Below the pieces are notes generated by a model that searched no databases, was not told the origin of the DNA, and was given only the letters and a program-made list of their open reading frames with translations. Below, one piece after another: positions 1 to 12,000 of a stretch of 64,000 bases of DNA. Position 1 is the stretch's first letter; every line of letters begins with the position of its first letter. The stretch is from NCBI RefSeq assembly GCF_964204645.1, contig NC_134030.1, positions 1,095,855-1,159,854 of the forward strand, written 5' to 3'. A program made the position numbers and the translations under genes. The DNA is from Tubulanus polymorphus (lineage: Eukaryota > Nemertea > Palaeonemertea > Tubulaniformes > Tubulanidae).

Positions 1-3000
1 GCCGGTAAGTGATAACTATTTTCTAATAAATCACGCTTATTTCAATTTGTAATTTGAAAATAGAGGGTAGTAGCTGTTATGTATAAATTATGCTAATTAG
101 GAATAAATTCAAATTCGATTAAGTCTCATCATCGTAGAAGTCATATATTAATGATGCTATCTCTAAAGTTGTCATTTAAATTAAGTGTTATATTTACTAC
201 TTCATTTGCTTCATGACCCAAAAACCTCTACTATATAACTACTGGTTTTGTTCTAATCTTGGAGAATTTGCTGCAAAATTTACTTATCATTTGTTAAACA
301 GTTTTTATTGAAAACCTGAATCAGTGATACATGCATTCATGAATATCCATCTAATATTTTGTTTTATTTTATCTTTACAGGATTTATCACCGATACAGCA
401 CGTGGACGTAAGAGATTAAACATTGATCTTGAATTTTAAGTTCAAACTAATTTATTTTTTATCTCACTCGGGACTATAGTTATTGCGTTCACTTTGCGTC
501 CAGTTGTCTCGGGTAGTTTTTGATTTATCGTGTTGATAATTGGTTTATATACTCAAACTCAAAATATCGGCGCAATTGGAATTAAGATGGCGCACTTGTA
601 TGTCCATTTTTTTCCCCGGCAAAATTAGCACTTTAGCAGATTTTAAGGATCAATTCTGTTGTTATATTACATTGAAATCAGAGTTTAATATATATCGGTA
701 TAGAGCAGATTTTTGCTCTAGTTATAAATAAAGTTATAAATAATCTCATGACATGTTCTGTATATGTGTAGTGAGTTTCAATGTCTTTGGTTCCTTTTAA
801 ACCAGGGGGAGTTAAATTTGAAAATGTCAGATCGTCGAGCATTTCAGACCGCATCCAAAGTGGGTCCCTGCACCCCTAGTTATACCGTTAATATTTTAAT
901 AATACATTAATATTTTTATTTGATAGAATATATTGATATACCATACATTGATATCGGTCTTGTAATTGGATCAACAACCATGAGATCAAAACACAGCAAA
1001 TATGAACCTGCTGTGAATCAATAGATTTGTGAAAAATGTAATGAAATTGTTATTTTTCATATTGACTTTTTGAGTTAAGGGTCTGTTGTATAAGAGTCTT
1101 TGGTCTCGCGTGTCAATGTATGATATCAATCTGTTGTATTTCCTCGTTCCAATGTTTAAAAGGTGTTCGTCACCTTATATTAATAAACTACTTTAACCAT
1201 TAGATGGCGCCATAAGTGTGATATTTGATTTATGGGATACCCGCAAAACCAGCTATTCCACCAGATGGCGCAACGAGTAGTAGGTCGTTCGTTGTCAAAA
1301 TTAGTTCATTTTCGATGAACTTTGAACTGGTTTGAAGAAGAAATACTTTCATTCTTCTACTCTGATATCGATTTAGTTTTCATTAATAATTGATTCATTT
1401 AAGAGAACAATTCATTCAGATTTAATTGAAATGTACAAGAAAATCGAACGCAGACGACCAACTATTTACTAGCGACACCTGGTGGATCCTCGCCTGCCAT
1501 AAGTGGAATCCTCGATTGCTACAGTAAGACTGCGGGTATCCCATTGTTTGGCGTGTGAAGTAAAGTAAAGTTAGAAAACGGATGTTTAACTTTGTTGTGA
1601 AACGAAAGCGTTTTGGAGATTTTTAAACCAATCAAATCAATATTTTGATATTACGCTTGAAACCCTTCCCACTCATATTCTACTTACTAAGTATATATTC
1701 TTGTTTCCGTGGAAATCATGGTGAGTGGCGCCATCTATACAGTGGAGTTAGCTTTATAAATCGAGCTTGCTTCGACAAGTGGCTCCATCTATTCCCTAAT
1801 ACTGAAGCGAGGTAACCAGCAGCGCCCTCATATACAGGAAATGAACGCCTATCAAGTTTAACAATGCACGGTGTATTGACCACAGCGACCGGTGATAATT
1901 ATATCAATGTTGATTAGCTATTGCCATAGACAGGTCCGTAGCGTTTGACTGGACCAGAACGGGGCCCCCTAACCAAAACAAATTTTGAAAACGTGCCCAG
2001 ATAAATTGCCTCTGGGAGATTGATTTAACGAGGTTTTGATTAAAGGAACAAATTTTAATATTTGTAAGTTTAACATTTCTGTTTTTAATTTTTCTTTGCG
2101 AGGAACTGAATTTTCGAACCCCCCCGAACCGCCTCAAGCTACGTTCCTGATATAGTGCTAGCTATACCTGAATACTTTTCTCTTATTGAAATTGTCTAAA
2201 AAACCAGCACCTTGAACTAATGAACGTCATAATGAAAATGTTTAAAAATTCAACCGTTAATGAATTTGACTAATGTATTTTTTTTATTTTCATTTCTAGC
2301 ATCAGTTTGCCTCAGAGGCAAGGTCGCCGTCGCTTAATGTAAGTATCAGTGACGCCCTCAATCTCACATGCCTCACTTCCCTCCTAATGTAACCATTTTT
2401 ATGAAATTCCTCAAGAAAATATATACTAGTAATCTTAGAATACACGTTTTTGTACCCAGACCCCTTCATTCTACTGAACTACCGTGTAATAAGTGCCTGT
2501 TGTGTTCATTTTCTGTTGCATTGATTTATATATTATTTCTATTTACAGTTGTCAAACAACAGCAGCAGCAGCAACAGCAGCAGCAGCGCACCCCTCCCGC
2601 CGGAGACGCCTCCCGACTTGCAAGCAAGAAGTAAGTTCAGTCTTCAAATACAATTTCAACGCATTCAATTTTTTGTATGGCGTTAAAACGGTTAAAGTTG
2701 TGACTAGTTTTCATAACTCCGTGACGTCATATTTCCATCGAGTACCGGACCCTTTCCTATGTTTTTTGCCAATTTGGATTGAATGATCGCCAGCGGTTTT
2801 TCTATACGACCCGGCTCTGCTGTATTGCATTTAGCCATCCTTTTTCTTGGCGTTTTTATAAGAAGGTGTTTGATTTTGTCTCTAAGGGATTTAGGAATTT
2901 AAGAGACACTTGTACTTTCTATGCAGTGAGTTTGTTCTGTTTTTGTTCCCTCGTGAATTTTATTTTTGTTTGAATCAAATCAAATCAGTGCATCTTTCTT

Positions 3001-6000
3001 GAATTGCGTGTATGTTATAATATTATGTAAGTTATAACGTTAAAATATCTGTTATATTTAAACCGAATATTTAATTGTTGTATTTTGAATGCGATAATGC
3101 CGCTCCCTGCTAAAGTCCAGCGTCGTCATCGTGAGGGATGCGGTCATCTGTTCGGGCCCTGATTACGTTCTGTGTTCATCCTGTTGGGCTACATCGGGCG
3201 TTATATGAGTTAATCCTTCCTCGACTTGCGGATTGTGGTCGGAAGATCTATGGGTTCGGGCCGATAAGTCCCGGAAACAGAAAGTACAGTTTCTGCCGAT
3301 GTGCCCATTGATGTCTCTATTTCAGAACATCACAGCGGTCGCCGGCTGTACAAGCACGGTCGGCTTCCCAACTCCTTTCTCTGAGGAGGATCGCTGGTTC
3401 TCTAGTAACGGTCAGTCACCAGTCAATCAACGGTTCAGCTGGTTCAGTTTCCCAGGTATCGGCGCGCGACAGTCGGGATACCTGCACAGGAACTCAGGTC
3501 CGGTCCGGGCTACTCCGAGCACCGGTCCGGTCCAGGCCTCACTGGGTAATGAACATCTGGTCCGGTCCGGTCCAGGCATCACCAGATACTGAACATCCTG
3601 TCCAGTCAGCTCCGTGCACCGGTCCGGTCCAGGCATCACCGGGTACTGAACATCTGGTCCGGTAGCTTCGAGAACTGGTCCGGTCTAGGCATCACCGGAT
3701 ACTGAACATCCTGTCCGGTCAGCTCCGTGCACCGGTCCGGTCCAGGCATCACCGGATACTGAACATCTGGTCCGGTCAGCTTTGAGAACCGGTCCAGGCA
3801 TCACTGGGTACTGAACATCTGGTCCGGTAGCTTCGAGAACTGGTCCGGTCCAGGCATCACTGGGTACTGAACATCTGGTCCGGTAGCTTCGAGAACTGGC
3901 CTGGTCCAGGCATCACCGGGTACTGAACATCTGGTCCGGTCAGCTCTGTGCACCGGTCCGGTCCAGGCATCACCAGTTACTGGTCCGGTCCGGGCAGCTT
4001 TGAGCACCAGTCCATTCCAGGCATCACTGAGTACTGAACATCCAGTCTGGTCCGGTCCAGGCAACACCGGGTACTGATCATCCAGTCCGGTCCGGTCCAG
4101 GCATCACTGGGTACTGAACATCTGCTCCGGTAGCTTCGAGAACTGGTCCGGTCCAGGCATCACCGGGTACTGAACATCTGGTCCGGTAGCTTCGAGAACT
4201 GGTCCGGTCCAGGCATCACCGGGTACTGAACATCTGGTCCGGTAGCTTCGAGAACTGGTCCGGTCCAGGCATCACCGGGTACTGAACATCTGGTCCGGTA
4301 GCTTCGAGAACTGGTCCGGTCCAGGCATCACTGAGTACTGAACATCCAGTCTGGTCCGGTCCAGGCATCACCGGGTACTGATCATCCGGTCCGGTCCGGT
4401 CCAGGCATCACCGGGTACTGAACATCCAGTCTGGTCCGGTCCAGGCATCACCAGTTACTGAACATCCAGTCCGGTCCGGTCCAGGCATCACTGGGTACTG
4501 AACATCCAGTCCGGTCCGGTCCAGGCATCACCGGGTTCTGATCATCCAGTCCGGTCCGGTCCAGGCATCACCGGGTACTGAACATCCAGTCCGGTCCGGT
4601 CCAGGCATCACTGGGTACTGAACATCCAGTCCGGTCCGGTCCAGGCATCACTGGGTACTGAACATCCACTCTGGTCCGGTCCAGGCATCACCGGGTACTG
4701 AACATCCAGTCTGGTCCGGTCCAGGCATCACTGGGTACTGAACATCCGGTCCGGTCCGGTCCGGTCCAGGCATCACCGGGTACTGAACATCCAGTCCGGT
4801 CCAGTCCAGGCATCACCGGGTACGTCGCGGTGCTTGAAAAGCTTGAAATGGCTTGAATTTGAAAAATACTACTCAAGCGCTTGAAAACAGCTTGAAAATA
4901 GATCGAAAGCTTGAAATAATTATTTTTGACTTGAAATAAAAAGATATGGCTTGAAATGCTTGATTATCACAAATTTTCTTCTTCGCGAATTTTTTTCGAT
5001 GAAATCGCAGACAGAATATGTTCTTGAGTTGTTTCTACGCGTGCGTCATGTTTTAGGCATCAATAAAGAAATTAATTGAATTGTATTGAATCGCTATGAG
5101 ACTCTTGTGGTGAAACTCTACGGTGTCTGGAGACATGAACATACGGGGAAATTTCAGTCATGCATGTTATCGAGCATTGATGTAAAATGGCATTGAAATC
5201 CCACACCAGGAGTGAGAGCCATGTTGAAGGCACCGCGACCTAGTCAAAGTCATTGAACATTACAAATTTCGTATTAGGCCATCCAAAAATCAAGGTCTGT
5301 TTGCCGTCATCCGACCGACCCGACTTCAAAGGTACCCAGTGGAAACTTTTTTCTTGGATTCATTGAAATAAATTGTATTTTTGATACAAATGGCCGACCC
5401 ACTGCCGATGTATGAGCTATGTATGTTTGAAGTTAAGTGTGCATCATGTGAAAACATGCCTCGACTATTTACTTGAAGTTTTCCAGGAAACTGGCAGTGT
5501 TCCAATAAGCTGCCATTCATTCTAAAGCTGGTAATGTTATAGCGTGCATATATTCAATCTACTGTTTCATTTTGAACGCAGATTTCGGATGTTGTTTCCG
5601 CTAAAAGTGGTGATGATAAATTTGTTGTTTTTTTTGCCCCAAAATTTTGCAAAAAAAAAATGATGCTACCTTCCTACTGACTTATCCCAAAAATTTTAGT
5701 AGGTGTAACGGCAAAACAGACAATTAATTTGGGATGGCCAAATATCCAAATCTTGATTGATATGAATATTTAAGCTAGGAAATGCTGAAAATCATTGTGA
5801 TGAACAGGTTTCATCTCTAACAGAATCGTATCAACTCGGAGGTTCCACTGGAATCAAAATTTTACCTCTTTTTTAACATTTTTATACGAACCTGTTCAAA
5901 ATAGGCAAATTGGCTGCGACTAACGAAAATTGCTTCCAACGTGCCTTAAAAAATAGCTTGAAAATGGTATAAATCTAGCTTGAAATGGCTTGAATTTCAC

Positions 6001-9000
6001 CTGAGCTTGAGACAATGAACCCTGCTGAACATCTGGTCCGGTCAGCTTCCAGCACCGGTCCGGTCCAGGCATCACCGGTTACTGAACATCCGGTCCGGTC
6101 AGCTTCCAGCACCGGTCCGGTCCAGGCATCACCGGTTACTGGTCCGGTCCGGGCAGCTTTGAGCACCGGTCCGGTCCAGGCATCACTGAGTACTGAACAT
6201 CCAGTCCGGTCCGGTCAGCTCCGAGCACCGGTTCAGGCATCACCAGGTACTGAACATCTGGTCTGGTCCGGGCGGCCTGGCATCAATGTTTCGAATTTAA
6301 AACATAGTTATCATGGTTCTAGGTTTGGTAGAGGGCGCTCTTCTACCAGATGCAGGAGCGAGGTCACCTTCACGGAGATCGAGATCGAGGGATTATGATT
6401 GATTCTGTAGGAACCATCATCATTCATCAGTTCAGGTCGAGGGACCGTTTAGGAAGTTCACGTCTTTCACGTCGAGGGACCGTTTAGGAAGTTCACGTCT
6501 TTCACGTCGAGGGACCGTTAAGGAAGTCGTCACAATAATCAGGATTTCCGCGATTTCGAAAGTAAGATTTTAAACTTGTTATTGTCATTGTAAGCTACCG
6601 CAGTTACAGGTAAGCCTATTCTTGATTGCCCGAGACAGGCGTGCATATATTGTTCCCGACTTAAGTTTTTGGTTGATTTTCTTGTGACTTGTTTGTTTTA
6701 GGGGTGAGATGGATGAGCCTTATTGTTTTTTGACATATATAGGTCATCCAAGATGGCCGCCACAGCCATTTCAATGTGTGAAATAGCCATTTTGAAGCTT
6801 GTGACAACTCTACAATCTACAGTTTCAGACCAATTTACCAATTACTTATTCTGTGGTTTCATAATGGTAAGAGGATGAGCCTTATTGTTTTTTGACATAT
6901 ATAGGTCATCCAAGATGGCCGCCACAGCCATTTCAATGTGTAAAATAGCCATTTTGAAGCTTGTGACAACTCTACAATCTACAGTTTCAGACCAATTTAC
7001 CAATTACTTATTCTGTGGTTTCATAATGGTAAGAGGATGAGCCTTATTGTTTTTGACATATATAGGTCATCCAAGATGGCCGCCACAGCCATTTCAATGT
7101 GTGAAATAGCCATTTTGAAGCTTGTTACCGCTCTACGGACTTAAGTTTTAAGCTTAAGACTTAAGATGGCCACCACAGTTATATCAATGTGTTAAATCTT
7201 ATCCGATTTGGAGCTTGTTACTGCTCTAAGATGTAGAGGTTTAGAGGTTTATAATTTCATTCATACTTGTACTGTGGTTTATTTATGGTGGTCAGAGGAT
7301 GAGACCTATTACAATTTGCATTCTCTACTTGACTCACTGGTCAAGGGTTAATATCTAGTTTGATAAATGTGGAGCATGTCGGTGAATCATCCCCCCCCCC
7401 CCGGACTCTGATCTCAATGTCTGATGTCAATCGTCAGCAGTTTCAATGGAATAGGCTCGATTAGGTGTGGAACAAGTGGAATCCTCGATTGCCACAGTCG
7501 AACCTAGAGTATTAAGAGCTCAATTAGGTTCTTCTTTGCGTCTCTTCTCCAGTTGGAGTGCTCCAGTTTCCACCGAATGGAGGAAGATTCGAGATGTGCA
7601 GATTCAAGTCCACCATGCGGACTCCGGCTCCGGCTCCGGCAGCTCAAGGTTCAGCCCGAACTCACACAATGCCATCTCAAGCATCCGTACTTTCTCAAGC
7701 GGCTACTAATGCTGTTTGGAGAACAAGTGCACAGCTCCAACATTCTCGTGCCCCTTCTGGTCAGAATAATTCTAGTTCATATCGGGGAATGCTCCTAAAA
7801 GGAGCTCTTCCTCTCGGAGAAACTCAAAATGAATGCTCGGGGCCAGTGAGAGGTTGTCTATAACGAGCAGCCACCTACTGATCCGGCGTTCCCGGGTCGT
7901 ATCACGGCGGCTACTGTCTTCAATTCTGAACACCTCCCGACATGCGCCCGAAAGCAGGTCACGAGACACTAATCTCGTCAGCTCTCAAAGATCTGGCCAA
8001 AAAGAGAGCAATAGAACCAGTACGGGACGAAGCCACATCCGGCTGGTTTTCATGAATATTTATGCTCCTGAAAACCACAGGGCGTCGATGGACTGTCATT
8101 CCTCGAGCGGCACCTGGATATCCCGAGGCTTCCGATGACTAAAACAGGGAGGTAATTCAAGGTCTCCGCCGAGGTTAATGGGCGGCTTCATTGGACCTGA
8201 AAGATGTCAGGTTCCTATTCACCCAAAATCTCATCAATTTCACAGAATGAAGTGGAAACGCCGCCAGTTCCAGTTCAGGTCTCTTCCAGTCGGCCTCAGT
8301 ACAGCCCACGCCCTGGGTATTTACCAGCTTGGGTCAAGTCCAGAAGGTACATTACACTCCAGGGCTGGGTTTCATAGATATGGAAGAAAAATAATTCCAG
8401 GGAACATTTTGAAATTTGTCAGTTATAACCATGGTTTCTCATTGTTAGTATGGTGGTTGAGGATTTATCCCTTTGGATAACTTTGATACTCAGTCTATGA
8501 AACCGGGTCCTGGAGTATTTGTCTGTTGGTTTACCTCGACGACTGGTTACTAGTACCAAACTCGACTATAGAATGTCAGGAGGCGGTGACCGCTGTCGAC
8601 CGCTGTCGTAGACTTAGTTCACCAGTTCCGCGTAAACTAAGTAAAATCTCACTTGATGCCGTCCCAACAGTTCACATCTCCGGATCAGCACGGTCTTTCC
8701 GTCCATGGCTCGAGTAGCCAAACTTCAAGAAGCGTAGTTACCACAAACGAGAGGACAGCTAGTTATCGGTGACGCCTGTGGCTAAATGCAATACCGCACT
8801 GCCAGGGGTCGTATCTCTGGCTATCTACACATTCAGAGAATATTAACTAAAACCATAGGAAAGGGTCAAGCACTACTCCGAAAAAAAACTAATTTTATTT
8901 CCAAAAAATTATGATATTATATGGATTGCATGCTGTGTGGAAGAAGTTTTCAAAATTATTTAGGAGCTTATTATAATTTGAATGCATGAATTGAGAGCAA

Positions 9001-12000
9001 TTTGAAATGTGTTGATATCCGAAAGTGTCTCCATTGACTTCACTCATTCACCTGATGAAGCTTCTATACATTAGTACCCAAAGCTTGTGTGTCAAATAAA
9101 CTAGTTACACGTCCTATAAAGTACTACTTGTCTCGTTATATATTCTAAACCCCAGTTAACAATTCCAGTAAGTCAGGTTTAGGGAATAGATATCTAAACC
9201 TTGAGATGATACCGATGTGATACAATTCCAGTAAGTCAGGTTTAGGGAATAGATATTTAAACCTTGAGATGATACCGATGTGATACAATTCCAGTAAGTC
9301 AAGTTTAGGGAATAGATATTTAAACCTTGAGATGAAACCGATGTGATACAATTCCAGTAAGTCAGGTTTAGGGAATAGATATTTAAACCTTGAGATGATA
9401 CCGATGTGATACAATTCCAGTAAGTCAGGTTTAGGGAATAGATATTTAAACCTTGAGATGATACCGATGTGATACAATTCCAGTAAGTCAGGTTTAGGGA
9501 ATAGATATTTAAACCTTGAGATGATACCGATGTAATACAATTCCAGTAAGTCAGGTTTAGGGAATAGATATTTAAACCTTCAGATGAAACCGATGTAATA
9601 CAATTCCAGTAAGTCAGGTTTAGGGAATAGATATTTAAACCTTCAGATGATACCGATGTAATACAATTCCAGTAAGTCAGGTTTAGGGAATAGATATTTA
9701 AACCTTCAGATGAAACCGATGTGATACAATTCCAGTAAGTCAGGTTTAGGGAATAGATATTTAAACCTTCAGATGATACCGATGTAATACAATCCCAGTA
9801 AGTCAGGTTTAGGGAATAGATATTTAAACCTTCAGATGATACCGATGTAATACAATTCCAGTAAGTCAGGTTTAGGGAATAGATATTTAAACCTTGAGAT
9901 GAAACCGATGTGATACAATTCCAGTAATTCAGGTTTAGGGAATAGATATTTAAACCTTGAGATGATACCGATGTGATACAATTCCAGTAATTCAGGTTTA
10001 GGGAATAGATATTTAAACCTTGAGATGATACCGATGTGATACAATTCCAGTAAGTCAGGTTTAGGGAATAGATATTTAAACCTTGAGATGATACCGATGT
10101 GATACAATTCCAGTAATTCAGGTTTAGGGAATAGATATTTAAACCTTGAGATGATACCGATGTGATACAATTCCAGTAAGTCAGGTTTAGGGAATAGATA
10201 TTTAAACCTTCAGATGATACCGATGTGATACAATCCCAGTAAGTCAGGTTTAGGGAATAGATTTTTAAACCTTCAGATGATACCGATGTAATACAATTCC
10301 AGTAAGTCAGGTTTAGGGAATAGATATTTAAACCTTCAGATGAAACCGATGTGATACAATTCCAGTAAGTCAGGTTTAGGGAATAGATATTTAAACCTTC
10401 AGATGATACCGATGTGATACAATTCCAGTAAGTCAGGTTTAGGGAATAGATATTTAAACCTTCAGATGATACCGATGTGATACAATTCCAGTAAGTCAGG
10501 TTTAGGGAATAGATATTTAAACCTTCAGATGATACCGATGTAATACAATTCCAGTAAGTCAGGTTTAGGGAATAGATATTTAAACCTTGAGATGATACCG
10601 ATGTTATACAATTCCAGTAAGTCAGGTTTAGGGAATAGATATTTAAACCTTGAGATGATACCGATGTTATACAATTCCAGTAAGTCAGGTTTAGGGAATA
10701 GATATTTAAACCTTCAGATGAAACCGATGTGATACAATCCCAGTAAGTCAGGTTTAGGGAATAGATATTTAAACCTTGAGATGAAACCGATGTGATACAA
10801 TTCCAGTAAGTCAGGTTTAGGGAATAGATATTTAAACCTTCAGATGATACCGATGTAATACAATTCCGGTAAGTCAGGTTTGATATTTAAACCTTGAGAT
10901 GATACCGATGAATTTAGCAATTTTGAATGAATTAAACCAATATGAGATTTCGATCCTAAGAATATTGGAAGCTTGTGTTTAACGTTACTAAATATTAATA
11001 TTATATAAAGCTAGAAGGACACGAGCGTATCCATTTTTCGCCCGATCGCGACGATTAAATTCGCCGGTGAATTTATACGCCCGATACGAGCGGGTACCGA
11101 TCTATCTATAAATCGGCCGTCACGGTGATTTCGTCGCCCGCCGACATTAAACATGTTCGATATTTACGCCGGTGTTCGGGTCACTTGTTAATTCGCTCGT
11201 CTTGTCGGCAAGCTTAAAAAGATTTAGAAAAAACTAGAAATTCTCATTCCTGAATGAACTGGATTCATCTGGGTTCAGTTTCATGAGACACAGTTCAAAC
11301 TGCTCTTGAATTTGAGTTTGTAATTAATGTATGTGATTATAATGAATTGTATTTTTGTTTTACAGCTTTGGCATTTCGGTTAAGTCGTGCGTTCCGGCGG
11401 GAGGAGTTCGTCAGAATATTTCTACCGGAGTGTAAGTAGTTTCATACAATATCATTTAGTGTGACGTGTGTTACTGATTCAGGCACGGATCCAGGAATGT
11501 TTCCAAGACGGGGTTCATAAAAATGCTGACTAAAATCTCTAATAATAGCCGGGGCCTATACGGCATATTTTTTGGCCAAACATAAGGCCTTTTTTTAATA
11601 GCATGGTTTGGTTGCTCCCAAAATTTGAAGAAACATAAAATAAAAAAGAATTAGAAAAAAAATTTTTTATTCCTGTCTGTGAAACAAATTCAGTGAAAAA
11701 CCGAGCAAAAAAGATTTTTCACCTCGGCCGAATGAGAATCCTGGATTGAACGATGAAACAATTGAAAAACGCGAGGTTCTTTTTTGATCGCAGTGTGCAG
11801 AATTCAAACTTTCCAAGAATCATTTGTTCGGACATATGTATATTGCCCTATTGACAGTTCCCTCTTCCTTCTAAAAGTGATTTTATCTCACTGAGGGAAT
11901 TTTTAAAAAATTTTCTCTGAAATGATATGGTAGCGTTTTTTTTTTTGCTTTAAAAATTTTTTGGTAGCCGATCAGCGGGGTCACGACCCCTGAAACCCTC

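Noticed and set aside
540-731. 63-codon frame in intron 4, identical in both units
   Set aside because: The flanking non-coding sequence is equally conserved, so identity reflects recent duplication and not selection.
2368-2634. Poly-Gln frame ending in exon 6
   Set aside because: It reads intron 5 and then exon 6 in the wrong frame; the Ser frame is the one that keeps phase across all nine exons.
3233-4876. Pro/Gly/Thr-rich frames over the GTCC-rich array
   Set aside because: They follow the minisatellite on both strands; exon 6 and exon 7 already join in phase around this region.
9048-9115. Hammerhead-like CTGATGA motif
   Set aside because: The GAAA half of the core and matching stems are absent after CTGATGAAGCTT.
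9145-10170. Long reverse-strand frames with a 21-residue repeat (YHIGIISRFKYLFPK...)
   Set aside because: The 63-bp period is divisible by three, which keeps frames open by default; CAGATG-type units place a stop in the same frame and the array changes length freely.
9161-10912. Interstitial telomere repeat
   Set aside because: TTAGGG occurs only once per 63-bp unit and not in direct succession; the GGGTTAGA pieces in the 20-bp array are likewise isolated.
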